From Brachybacterium sacelli (GTDB lineage: Bacteria > Actinomycetota > Actinomycetes > Actinomycetales > Dermabacteraceae), in the NCBI RefSeq assembly GCF_017876545.1, contig NZ_JAGIOD010000002.1:1116001-1180000 (forward strand): DNA of 64,000 bases, given 5' to 3'. The notes under the pieces are model-generated. The model had not been told where the DNA came from, made no database searches, and saw only the letters and a list, made by a program, of their open reading frames with translations. Of this stretch, positions 28,064 to 35,597 are shown one piece after another. A program made the position numbers and the translations under genes. The stretch's first letter is position 1, and each line of letters begins with the position of its first letter.

Positions 28064-28893
28064 TGGGTGCGCTGGCCAGACTCCTCTCCCGGCGCTCCGA
28101 CACCGAGGCGGGGCCGAGGAAGCCCGGTCCGCTCCGGGCGCGGGGCCCGCGTGACCTTCTGCACGCCTCGGGGATGACCACCGAGCAGCTGCGGGTCACG
28201 TGGATCGCCGTGTCCTGGCTGCTGACGTACCCCGACCCGGGCGCGCTCGAGCGCTACGGCGCGCTGCGGGAGCTCGCCGCCTCGCTGCCGGAGCCGGCGC
28301 GCTCCGGTGTGCGGGGCACCCTCGCGGCGCTCGAGGGGAGGGACGCGGTGAGCATCCAGGAGGACTACGTGGACACCTTCGACACCCGCCGCCGGGGATG
28401 CCTGCACCTGACCTACTTCAGCCACGGCGACACCCGCCGCCGCGGCATGGCTCTGCTGCGCATCAAGCAGGACTTCCGCGCCGCGGGCCTGGAGATCGGC
28501 GCCGACGAGCTGCCCGATCACCTGCCCGTGGTGCTCGAGTTCGCGGCCGGCCACGACGCCGAGCGCGGCGCGAAGATCCTGCGCGCGAACCGTCCCGGCG
28601 TGGAACTGCTGCGCCTGCACCTCGAGGAGATCGGCTCTCCCTGGCACGGGGCGCTGGTGGCCCTGTGCGCGACGCTGCCGCGACTGGACGCCGAGGACCG
28701 CGCTGCCGTGCTGAAGCTCGCCCAGGAGGGGCCCGAGGAGGAGACGGTGGGGCTGGACGGTTACGGCCTGGACAGCGACGCGGCGGACCTGGCCGGCCAG
28801 ACCTCCGCCGCGTCCCCTCCCGATTCCTGCGGGTCCCATGCGGCGGCGCCCGGACCTGTGCCGGTGGACCTGATGAGAGGACGACCCTCATGA
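28063..28893 (+). CDS. narJ: Nitrate reductase assembly chaperone
   Basis: NarJ is the dedicated cytoplasmic chaperone that holds apo-NarGH for cofactor insertion and membrane attachment. The 276-residue protein has the core SWLLTYPDPGALERYGALRE, the DYVDTFDTRRRGCLHLTYFSHGDTRRRG region (part shown: DTRRRGCLHLTYFSHGDTRR), and DELPDHLPVVLEF, all typical of NarJ. It is longer than E. coli NarJ because of a basic N-terminal 35 residues and a disordered C-terminal tail. The ATG at 28063 overlaps the narH stop by one base; a GTG one codon earlier is equally possible. It overlaps narI by ATGA. Confidence 0.93.
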   Translation: MGALARLLSRRSDTEAGPRKPGPLRARGPRDLLHASGMTTEQLRVTWIAVSWLLTYPDPGALERYGALRELAASLPEPARSGVRGTLAALEGRDAVSIQEDYVDTFDTRRRGCLHLTYFSHGDTRRRGMALLRIKQDFRAAGLEIGADELPDHLPVVLEFAAGHDAERGAKILRANRPGVELLRLHLEEIGSPWHGALVALCATLPRLDAEDRAAVLKLAQEGPEEETVGLDGYGLDSDAADLAGQTSAASPPDSCGSHAAAPGPVPVDLMRGRPS

Positions 28894-29621
28894 ACGACGC
28901 GACGACCCTCCAGCTGCTGCTGTGGGTGGTGTATCCCTACATGGTGCTCGCCGTGTTCGTCCTCGGGCACGTCTGGCGCTTCCGCACCGACCGCTTCGGC
29001 TGGACCACCCGATCCAGCCAGATCTACGAGTCGAAGCTGCTGTCCATCGGATCGCCGATGTTCCACTACGGGATCATCGGGATCTTCGTCGGGCACGTCG
29101 TGGGGCTGGGGATCCCGAAGTCCTGGACCCGGTTCCTCGGGATCTCGGATCACATGTACCACCTGATGGCGGTGACCATCGGCCTGGCGGCGGCGGTGGC
29201 GTGCGTCGGCGGGCTGCTGATCCTGCTCTACCGGCGCCGCACCAACACCAGGGTGTTCGGAGCCACCACCGCCGGGGACAAGCTCATGTACCTGCTGCTG
29301 GCGCTGACCATCGTGTGCGGCGTGCTCGCCACGGTCGTGCACACCACCTTCGGCGCGTACGACTACCGCGAGGGCGTCTCGATCTGGTTCCGTCAGTTCT
29401 GGACCCTGCGGCCCTCCACCGAACTGATGTCTGCGGCCCCGATCTTCTTCCAGCTGCACATCCTGACCGCCCTGACACTGTTCGCGATCTGGCCGTTCAC
29501 GCGCCTGGTGCACGTCTTCGCGGCACCGGTGGGCTACCTGACCCGGCCGTACATCGTCTACCGCAGCAAGGACCCCCGCAAGGAGGCCCAGCGCCGCGGC
29601 TGGGAGAAGGTGAAGTTCTGA
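28890..29621 (+). CDS. narI: Respiratory nitrate reductase gamma subunit (cytochrome b)
   Basis: A 243-residue membrane subunit with five hydrophobic segments that oxidises menaquinol and passes electrons to NarH. Four heme-ligand histidines are at H59, H69, H190 and H208; the spacings (10 and 18) equal those in E. coli NarI. The start overlaps the narJ stop (ATGA) and the stop overlaps the next gene by one base (TGATG), so narGHJI and the DUF6457 gene form one translational unit. Confidence 0.96.
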   Translation: MNDATTLQLLLWVVYPYMVLAVFVLGHVWRFRTDRFGWTTRSSQIYESKLLSIGSPMFHYGIIGIFVGHVVGLGIPKSWTRFLGISDHMYHLMAVTIGLAAAVACVGGLLILLYRRRTNTRVFGATTAGDKLMYLLLALTIVCGVLATVVHTTFGAYDYREGVSIWFRQFWTLRPSTELMSAAPIFFQLHILTALTLFAIWPFTRLVHVFAAPVGYLTRPYIVYRSKDPRKEAQRRGWEKVKF

Positions 29622-29899
29622 TGGCGGCCAAGCCCCCGGTGACTCTCCAGGACGACTGGGGGACCGCGCTGCTGCCCTGGCTGCGACGGGTCGCGGACGA
29701 GCTGGACGTCGGAGGCGTCGATCTGGACGTGGACCGGGTCCACGAGATGACCGGCGTCGTGGCCGAGGACCTGCAGCGCTCCATGGCCCCGATCTCGGCC
29801 TTCCTGGTCGGGGCCGCCGTGGCGCGCGGTGCCGGTCTCGAGGAGGCGTGCCGGGCAGTCGAACAGCTGACGCACGCGGACGTCGCCACCGGCCGCTGA
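29621..29899 (+). CDS. DUF6457-like small protein at the end of the nar operon
   Basis: A 92-residue soluble protein. The sequence WLRRVADELDVGGVDLDVDR and the segment APISAFLVGAAVARGAG resemble DUF6457, a small domain in Actinobacteria that is often attached to or beside molybdenum cofactor genes such as mobA. That link is recalled from the family and was not searched. TGATG coupling to narI suggests a role in maturing or inserting the molybdenum cofactor of NarG. Confidence 0.65.
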   Translation: MAAKPPVTLQDDWGTALLPWLRRVADELDVGGVDLDVDRVHEMTGVVAEDLQRSMAPISAFLVGAAVARGAGLEEACRAVEQLTHADVATGR

Positions 29900-29920
29900 G
29901 ACAGCACCAGGAGGATCGTC

Positions 29921-30136
29921 ATGACCGCACGCCGCTCCGAGGACGCCGACCGCGATCGCAGCCGGGACGGCGCCGACGCGGCGGCCTACTGGACGCCGCA
30001 GCGGCGCCGGGAGGCGCGGCCGGCCCCGTGGGAGAAGGTGCCCTCGCCCGAACCGGAGCACGAGGAGCCGGAGCAGGGCGAGGCAGGCACCAGCGGTGAA
30101 GCTTCGCGGAAGGAGCGCTCGCCCCGATCGAAGTGA
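29921..30136 (+). CDS. Small hydrophilic protein of unknown function
   Basis: A 71-residue product, very rich in Arg, Glu, Asp, Pro and Ala, with no signal peptide or membrane segment. It appears intrinsically disordered; the only distinctive patch is AAYWTPQRRREARPAPWEKV. A good ribosome binding site (AGGAGG, 7 bases before the ATG) and its position 21 bases after the DUF6457 gene support it as a real last gene of the nar operon. Function unknown. Confidence 0.6.
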   Translation: MTARRSEDADRDRSRDGADAAAYWTPQRRREARPAPWEKVPSPEPEHEEPEQGEAGTSGEASRKERSPRSK

Positions 30137-30148
30137 CCGGGAGGTCAC
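30133..30148. promoter_or_regulatory. Short palindrome before the protease gene
   Basis: GTGACC and GGTCAC (30133-30138, 30143-30148) form a 6-bp inverted repeat over the end of the small gene. It may be a terminator stem or an operator for the protease; TAGCGT near 30190-30195 is the best -10 for the protease gene. Confidence 0.3.
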
Positions 30149-30245
30149 CCGGTACTTTCGTCCCATGGTGTGAACGGGATCACTGCGCCTAGCGTGGCCC
30201 CCCGGTTCTTGAACCGCTCCCGTTCCCCTCCGAAAGGACCTCACG

Positions 30246-31262
30246 GTGATCCCTTCCCCGGAATCCCAGGACGACCGCACACCCCTCCTCGGCCGCTGCG
30301 CCCGGACCGTCGGCGGCGTCGCCTTCGTGGCGGCGCTGACGCTCGGCGGAGCCGGTCTCGCCACCGCCGAGCCCGCCGATGACGGCGATCTCGAGAGAAC
30401 GACCCTGTCCTCCGGCGCACAGGAGGGCGCCGTCGAGTACTGGACGGCCGAGCGCATGGAATCGGCGACCCCGGCGGATGAGCTCATCGCCGACCAGGCG
30501 GCCCCGGACGGGCAGGTCGCCGCCTCCGCGACCGAGAGCATTCCTGCCGTCGGCGCCGACTCCGAGGTCCGGACCGCACAGCGCAGCGCCTCGGGAGCGG
30601 TCGACGCCGCTCAGCCCGCAGCGGGCACCGACCACATCGGCAAGGTCTTCTTCACCGTCGAAGGCGTCGACTACGTGTGCTCCGGCAATGCGGTGGCCTC
30701 CTCCAACGGCTCCACCGTCTCGACGGCAGGCCATTGCGTGCACGAGGCCGGCACCTGGGCGGACAACTGGGTCTTCGCCCCGGGCTACGCGCAGGGGTCG
30801 ACCCCGTACGGCCTGTGGGGCGCCTCGGACCTCTACGCCACCGACCAATGGGTCGCCACGGAGGACATGAACTACGACGTGGCCTTCGCGATCGTCGAGC
30901 CGGAGAGCGGTGCCGCGACCCTGACCGAGGCCGTGGGCGGGTCCGGCATCGAGTTCAACACCGAACGCGGAGCGCTCTACACCTCCTACGGCTACCCGGC
31001 GGGGGCCCCCTTCGACGGCGAGAGCCTCGAGCAGTGTCAGGGCCAGGGTGTCGATGACACCATCGGCGGCACGGATGACCAGGGAATCGACTGCGACATG
31101 ACCGGTGGCTCCTCGGGCGGCCCGTGGTTCGCGGGCGACGGCCCCTCCGGGATGCAGGTCTCGGTCAACAGCTTCGGCTACTCCTCGCAGCCGAACGTCA
31201 TGTACGGGCCGTACCTGGGTGACGTGGCGCAGGAGATCTACGAGGCCGCCGCGGCCGCCTGA
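30246..31262 (+). CDS. Secreted trypsin-like serine protease
   Basis: A 338-residue exported protein. An N-terminal signal region (RTVGGVAFVAALTLGGAGLA) ends near ATA-EP at about 41. A poorly conserved pro-region of about 85 residues follows, then a chymotrypsin-fold domain from about 130. The catalytic triad is visible: H163 in STAGHCVH, D211 in MNYDVAF, S290 in GGSSGGP. C145-C164 and C264-C283 are likely disulfides. It resembles V8/glutamyl endopeptidase-like secreted proteases of actinobacteria; specificity is not readable. It starts at GTG after GAAAGGA. The next gene encodes a tiny secreted protein with nearly the same signal sequence. Confidence 0.9.
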   Translation: MIPSPESQDDRTPLLGRCARTVGGVAFVAALTLGGAGLATAEPADDGDLERTTLSSGAQEGAVEYWTAERMESATPADELIADQAAPDGQVAASATESIPAVGADSEVRTAQRSASGAVDAAQPAAGTDHIGKVFFTVEGVDYVCSGNAVASSNGSTVSTAGHCVHEAGTWADNWVFAPGYAQGSTPYGLWGASDLYATDQWVATEDMNYDVAFAIVEPESGAATLTEAVGGSGIEFNTERGALYTSYGYPAGAPFDGESLEQCQGQGVDDTIGGTDDQGIDCDMTGGSSGGPWFAGDGPSGMQVSVNSFGYSSQPNVMYGPYLGDVAQEIYEAAAAA

Positions 31263-31338
31263 GCGGAATCATCCGGCTCCCGCCGCGCCCGGACCGACCG
31301 CGATGCGATGCCACTGGTGCGAACCGGACAAAAGCGGG

Positions 31339-31344
31339 TATTCT
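31339..31344 (+). promoter_or_regulatory. -10 element of the hexad-repeat peptide gene
   Basis: TATTCT at 31339-31344 is a strong -10, giving a 5' UTR of about 45 bases before the ATG at 31395. No clear -35 was seen. It means the small gene is transcribed independently of the protease. Confidence 0.45.
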
Positions 31345-31394
31345 CGTCTCCGTTGGTGCTGGATCCGATACCAGGCCTGTGAAAGGTGCCGAAG

Positions 31395-31655
31395 ATGTCC
31401 CCTCTGAGTGTGACCACGTCCCCCCGTTCCTCCGTCCCGACCCGGCTGAGCCGTAGCGCACGCGTCCTCGGCGGCGCTGCTCTCGCTGCCGGCCTGACCT
31501 TCGGTGGGGCGGGCCTGGCCTCCGCGGTGGAGGTGAATCCGCAGTCGGCCTCGCAGCGCTTCGTCGAGGTCACCCCGCAGGTCGAGGTGAACCCGCAGGT
31601 CGAGGTGAACCCGCAGTCCACCGTGACACCCATGGTGGAGGTGAACCCGCAGTAA
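31395..31655 (+). CDS. Small secreted hexad-repeat protein (VEVNPQ repeats)
   Basis: An 86-residue precursor. Residues 1-44 are a signal peptide with a basic N-terminus (RLSRSARVLGG), a hydrophobic core and an ASA cleavage site at 42-44. The predicted mature part is exactly 42 residues, seven consecutive six-residue units: VEVNPQ, SASQRF, VEVTPQ, VEVNPQ, VEVNPQ, STVTPM, VEVNPQ. Units 4 and 5 are identical at the DNA level (31581-31598, 31599-31616). GAAAGG lies 8 bases upstream of the ATG; a GTG at 31386 is an alternative. Signal residues 22-44 match 15 of 23 positions of the protease signal upstream. No family was recognised; it may be a surface peptide, protease substrate or signal. Confidence 0.78.
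   Translation: MSPLSVTTSPRSSVPTRLSRSARVLGGAALAAGLTFGGAGLASAVEVNPQSASQRFVEVTPQVEVNPQVEVNPQSTVTPMVEVNPQ
31527..31652 (+). repeat. Seven 18-base coding units (VEVNPQ hexads)
   Basis: The mature part of the small secreted protein is built from 18-base units. Four encode VEVNPQ exactly and one encodes VEVTPQ; units 2 and 6 have diverged to SASQRF and STVTPM but keep the six-residue period. Confidence 0.85.
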
Positions 31656-31669
31656 CCGGCCCCAGCCGT

Positions 31670-34228
31670 TCAGCGATCCGCGAGGTCACCGACGTGAGTG
31701 ATGGCGAGCACCGGCTCGCCCGCCTCGTCGGTGGCCTCGAGGTCGAGTTCGGCCTCGATCGCCCAGTCGTGGTTGTCCTCGGGGTCGGCGAGCACCTGAC
31801 GGATCCGCCAGAGCTTCGATTCCTCCGTGATCTGCAGGAGCTGCGGTGAACGCGCCGGGCCGTCGATGCCCACGTCGTCGTAGGTGTCGTAGTAGCTGTC
31901 CATGGCCTCCGCCCACCGCGCACGGTCCCAGCCGGCGGCGCCGTCGAGCTCGGCGAGGCGCTGCTCGCGCTCGAAGGCGAAGTGCTCCACGCGCTGCCAC
32001 ATGGCAGCCCTCACCATGGTGCGCAGCACCTTGGTCTGTGCCGACAGGCCGCGGGGAGAGCTCGGGCGGATCTCGCTCGCCCCGTCGGCCTCCACGTCCT
32101 CAGGATGGGAGAGGGCCTCCCACTCGTCCAGCAGCGAGGAGTCGATGCCGCGCACCAGCACGCCGAGCCATTCGATGAGGTCCTCGAGCTCCTCGGTGCG
32201 CAGGTCCTGGGGGATGGTGCGCCGCAGGGCCTGATAGGCGTCGGAGAGGTAGCGCAGCACGACGCCCTCGGAGCGCTGGAGCCCGTAGCGCTGGACGAAC
32301 TCGCTGAAGGTCTGACCGGTCTCGTGGATCTCCCGGACCACCGACTTGGGGGAGAGGTCCTCGACCCTCACCCAGGGACGAGTGCGGGCGTAGATCTCCA
32401 ACGCGGCCTCGAGGTCCTCCTCGAGGGGCTTGGGCCAGGTGACCTCGTCGAGCTGGGCCATGCGCTCGGTGTACTCGACCCCGTCGGCCTTCAGCTCGGC
32501 CAGCAGCTCGCCCTTGGCGGCATTCTGCTGGGCGAGCAGGATCTGTCGCGGGTCCTCCAGGATCGCCTCGAGGATCGAGACGGTGTCCATCGTGAGGGTG
32601 GAGGATTCCTCGTCGAGCGTGTCGATCATGGCGATCGCGAAGGGGGCCAGCGGCTGGTTCATGGTGAAATCGAGCTGCAGGTCCGAGGTCAGGACGATGC
32701 GTCGGCCGAGATGGTCCGGCTCCGCCAGCACCTCGATGATCTCGGCGTCCCGCAGGCCCTTGAGGATCGCGAGGGCGTCCCGCAGGAGCTTCAGCTTCTG
32801 GGTACGAGTCTGGTGGCTGGTCATGATCAGGTGGCGGCCCGCGGCGACCGCGTCGCCGGGCCGCGAGATCAGGGCCAGCGCCATGCCGGCGGTGATCTTC
32901 AGATGGGGCCGCAGTGCCTCGGGGCCGTTCTCGACCAGCTTGGTCATGTTCGCCTCGGACCAGGTGACCGCGCCGTCGGGGATCCGGGGCTTGGGCTCCT
33001 TCTTGCGCTTCTTCGCATTGTTGGGGGCCGCGCCGGCTTCTTCGCGCGCCCGGTGCTTGGCCCGCTCGCGCTCGAACTCGATGGTCCACGTCGGCGCCTG
33101 CACCACGACGTGGCCGATGGTGTCGAAGCCCGCGCGGCCCGCGCGGCCCGCGATCTGGTGGAACTCGCGGGCGTTGAGCAGCCGCGACCGGGAACCGTCG
33201 AACTTGACCAGCCCCGTCAGCAGCACGGTGCGGATGGGCACGTTGATGCCCACCCCGAGGGTGTCGGTCCCGCAGATGATCCTCAGCAGACCGGACTGGG
33301 CCAGCTTCTCGACCAGGCGGCGGTACTTGGGGAGCATGCCGGCGTGATGGACGCCGATGCCCTCGCGCACGAGCCTGGACAGGATCTGCCCGAAGCCCTT
33401 GGAGAAGCGGAAGTCGCCGATGATCTCGCGGATCCGCTCCTTCTCCTCGCCGCTCAGGATCTTCTGACCCAGCAGCGCCTGAGCCTGCTCGAGGGCGTCC
33501 TTCTGGGTGAAGTGGACGATGTAGACCGGGGAGTCACGGTCCTGCAGGATCGTGGAGATGGTGTCCGGCAGCGGTTCGAGCGACCAGCGGAAGTCCAAGG
33601 GGACCGGGCGGGGTGCGTCGTCGATGACCGACACGTCGCGCGCGGTCCTCTCGGTGAGGTCCTCGACGAAGAAGGACACGTCACCGAGGGTCGCGCTCAT
33701 CAGCACGAACTGGCAGTCGGGCAGCTCGACGAGGGGGACCTGCCAGGCCCATCCGCGCTGGGGGTCGCCGTAGTAGTGGAACTCGTCCATCACCGCCAGG
33801 CCCACATCGGAGGCGGGCCCGTCGCGCAGCGCGTGGTTGGCGAGGATCTCCGCGGTGCACACGATGATCGGGGCATCGTGGTTCACGCTGGAGTCGCCGG
33901 TCATCATGCCCACGTTCTCGGCCCCGAACTGGCCGACCAGGTCGAAGAACTTCTCGGAGACCAGGGCCTTGATGGGCGCGGTGTAGTACGAGCGCTCCCC
34001 GCGGGCCATGGCGGCGAAGAGCGCGGCATAGGCGATCGTGGTCTTGCCGGAGCCGGTGGGGGTCGCCGCGATGACGTGGTCGCCGGCGGCGATCGCCAGT
34101 AGCGCTTCCTCCTGGTGCGGGTACAGCGCGCGCCCGACGGACTCCTGCGCCGCGACGAATCCTTCGACGATCGCGTCCTGTCCGTCAGCGGAAGCGGTCT
34201 CGGGCAGGAACGGCGTCAGGATCGGCAT
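31670..34228 (-). CDS. DEAD/DEAH-box (Ski2-like) RNA/DNA helicase with DUF3516-type C-terminus
   Basis: An 852-residue superfamily 2 helicase. Motifs in order: Walker A ATPTGSGKTT, TAPIKALVSEKFF (Ia), DEFHYYGDP (DEFH box), MSATLGD (III), GVGINVPIRTVLL (V), HQIAGRAGRAGFD (VI). A basic insert (NNAKKRKKEPKPR) follows the helicase core, and the C-terminal 350 residues fit the DUF3516 domain found with actinobacterial helicases. The start at 34228 is chosen because CAGACT lies 6 bases upstream, a leaderless arrangement; an upstream in-frame ATG exists at 34300. It probably acts in RNA turnover or genome maintenance. Confidence 0.88.
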   Translation of the reverse strand: MPILTPFLPETASADGQDAIVEGFVAAQESVGRALYPHQEEALLAIAAGDHVIAATPTGSGKTTIAYAALFAAMARGERSYYTAPIKALVSEKFFDLVGQFGAENVGMMTGDSSVNHDAPIIVCTAEILANHALRDGPASDVGLAVMDEFHYYGDPQRGWAWQVPLVELPDCQFVLMSATLGDVSFFVEDLTERTARDVSVIDDAPRPVPLDFRWSLEPLPDTISTILQDRDSPVYIVHFTQKDALEQAQALLGQKILSGEEKERIREIIGDFRFSKGFGQILSRLVREGIGVHHAGMLPKYRRLVEKLAQSGLLRIICGTDTLGVGINVPIRTVLLTGLVKFDGSRSRLLNAREFHQIAGRAGRAGFDTIGHVVVQAPTWTIEFERERAKHRAREEAGAAPNNAKKRKKEPKPRIPDGAVTWSEANMTKLVENGPEALRPHLKITAGMALALISRPGDAVAAGRHLIMTSHQTRTQKLKLLRDALAILKGLRDAEIIEVLAEPDHLGRRIVLTSDLQLDFTMNQPLAPFAIAMIDTLDEESSTLTMDTVSILEAILEDPRQILLAQQNAAKGELLAELKADGVEYTERMAQLDEVTWPKPLEEDLEAALEIYARTRPWVRVEDLSPKSVVREIHETGQTFSEFVQRYGLQRSEGVVLRYLSDAYQALRRTIPQDLRTEELEDLIEWLGVLVRGIDSSLLDEWEALSHPEDVEADGASEIRPSSPRGLSAQTKVLRTMVRAAMWQRVEHFAFEREQRLAELDGAAGWDRARWAEAMDSYYDTYDDVGIDGPARSPQLLQITEESKLWRIRQVLADPEDNHDWAIEAELDLEATDEAGEPVLAITHVGDLADR

Positions 34229-34682
34229 GGGTCCAGTCTGCCAGGGGGAGCCGACGCCCCGTGAGCGGACGCCGTCGGGCAGATGGGTAGTGCTCCCCAT
34301 CGCGAAGGTGCACTCTGCACCATAGGCTCATCCCGAGAACCAGCGGCACGGGCCGCAGGACGGGGGACTTGACATGGCTTTCCTGGGGGCGGACACCTCC
34401 TTCGACCTCGCGCTGCTCGAGCTGTGCGAGAGCGGATTCAGGGGCGAGGAACCCCCGACTTATCAGTGACCTGGCTGCCGAGAGCCGGGCGTCCTCGCGG
34501 GAGAAGCCCTCGGGTCTGCTTTCGCGGGCGACTACCCAGGGCAGGTCGAAGCCCGCGCCGTTCTCGGTGAGGGCGAGGATCTCCTCGTCCGTGATGCTGA
34601 GGAGAGCTTGAGGGTCCCCCTCGGAGTGGGGCGCCAGAGCGGCTGCCGCGGCGAGCTGCCGGGGAGGGGTGGCAGATTCCAT
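34185..34682 (-). CDS. Hypothetical protein, possibly truncated, overlapping the helicase start
   Basis: A 165-codon frame with a very good ribosome binding site (GGAGG, 5 bases before the ATG). Residues 1-95 look like real protein (LLSITDEEILALTENGAGFD, then LPWVVARESRPEGFSREDAR), but after about residue 97 the sequence becomes arginine- and proline-rich with no pattern, and the frame runs 44 bases into the helicase gene, across its predicted promoter. The gene may be the 5' part of a longer one that was cut or frameshifted near 34390. No family was recognised. It lies 42 bases downstream of the PH-domain-like membrane protein gene. Confidence 0.5.
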   Translation of the reverse strand: MESATPPRQLAAAAALAPHSEGDPQALLSITDEEILALTENGAGFDLPWVVARESRPEGFSREDARLSAARSLISRGFLAPESALAQLEQREVEGGVRPQESHVKSPVLRPVPLVLGMSLWCRVHLRDGEHYPSARRRPLTGRRLPLADWTHADPDAVPARDRFR

Positions 34683-34724
34683 CGTGACCTCCGAGGTCGG
34701 ATTCGCGGGTGATGCAGACCATCC

Positions 34725-35273
34725 TCACACGCGCCCGGTGTGAGCACTCGGGAAGTCGGGAGGGCGGTGACCGCGATGAAGGAACCATCTGTGCCCATCG
34801 ATCGCGGCCACGGTGGGACGAGCCGGGCGCAGGAGATCGGGCCCGTGGTCGGCGGTTCGCTCCCCGCGCCTCAGTGCCGCCCGCGCCTGGGTGATGCCGG
34901 ACCGGATGCGTCGACCGTCGGTGTGCACGAGGACGGTGCCGCCACGACCCACGGCACGACGGTCGACCTCCACGACGGCGACCTGCTCCCAGCGAATGTG
35001 CCGTGTTTGCAGGAACCCCCGCACTCGGACGCCTTCCGTGGACACGGTGAACCGCATCAAGTTCCCGAGCACGACGATCGTGGGTACTGCCGCCAGTGCG
35101 GGAAGCACGATAAGGACAGCGATCCAGGCTGGCTCCTTCCCACCGAACACTCCGATCGCCACGCTCGTGCCGAGCATCGCGGTGACGGCCGCGCCGATGA
35201 CGATCGTGAGGATTCGGAACCAGAGAGCAGGGGCAGCTGTGTACAGGATCGTCGGTCTGCGGTCCGTGTCCAT
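34725..35273 (-). CDS. Small membrane protein with PH-domain-like C-terminal half
   Basis: A 182-residue protein with two adjacent hydrophobic segments (FRILTIVIGAAVTAMLGTSV and AWIAVLIVLPALAAVPTIVV) and a cytoplasmic part beginning LMRFTVSTEGVRVRGFLQTR, HIRWEQVAVVEVDRR, as in bacterial PH-domain (bPH) membrane proteins. The last 50 residues are low-complexity. The ATG at 35273 is preferred because CAGACT is 6 bases upstream (leaderless) and because the frame further upstream is remnant of another gene. Function unknown. Confidence 0.65.
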   Translation of the reverse strand: MDTDRRPTILYTAAPALWFRILTIVIGAAVTAMLGTSVAIGVFGGKEPAWIAVLIVLPALAAVPTIVVLGNLMRFTVSTEGVRVRGFLQTRHIRWEQVAVVEVDRRAVGRGGTVLVHTDGRRIRSGITQARAALRRGERTADHGPDLLRPARPTVAAIDGHRWFLHRGHRPPDFPSAHTGRV

Positions 35274-35284
35274 GGCAGAAGTCT

Positions 35285-35565
35285 GCCAGTCGGCCGTGCC
35301 CTGTGACGTCTCGATCGATACCACCGGATCGTCCGACGGTCCCACGTCGTAGGGTCTCGTCTCCCTATCAGGCGCGGTCGCGGGTGCATGCTTGCAGCAT
35401 GACGGGTCCATCCCTACGTGCTGGTACGCGGATTGTCGCGGTCGATGTGCTGCTCCGTGTGAGCTGCAGCGCATCGCGCGGCCCGGATGCCGGAGTGAAA
35501 AGCGCAGCACGTCGAGGTGCTGGCACATCAGCTTCTCCCGCTCCTCACCACCGCGTACGTCTGGC
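35285..35565 (-). pseudogene. Decayed copy of the gene at 37138-38097
   Basis: This stretch aligns base by base with the 3' part of the intact gene at 37138-38097. At the protein level EREKLMCQHLDVLRF matches EREKLVCSHLDAFRF; HVGMD, PYDV and the SIETSQG/PIETAQG segment are also shared, but in broken register. About 50 bases present in the intact gene (around 37341-37392) are missing here and the frame is disturbed; the 5' two-thirds of the gene is absent. It lies directly upstream of the PH-domain-like gene and supplies its promoter region. The two copies flank the GntP permease, suggesting an old duplication. Confidence 0.75.
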
Positions 35566-35597
35566 ACATGTCGCCGTACGCCCTCGCCGGCCTGCGC

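Noticed and set aside
30133..30148. Intrinsic terminator of the nar operon
   Set aside because: The 6-bp stem lacks a T-tract and overlaps the last codons of the small gene, so it is listed only as a palindrome.
34374..34470. A short plus-strand ORF (starts MAFLGADTSFDL) near the helicase start
   Set aside because: It lies antisense to the better-supported minus-strand frame with a strong ribosome binding site, and it has no ribosome binding site of its own.
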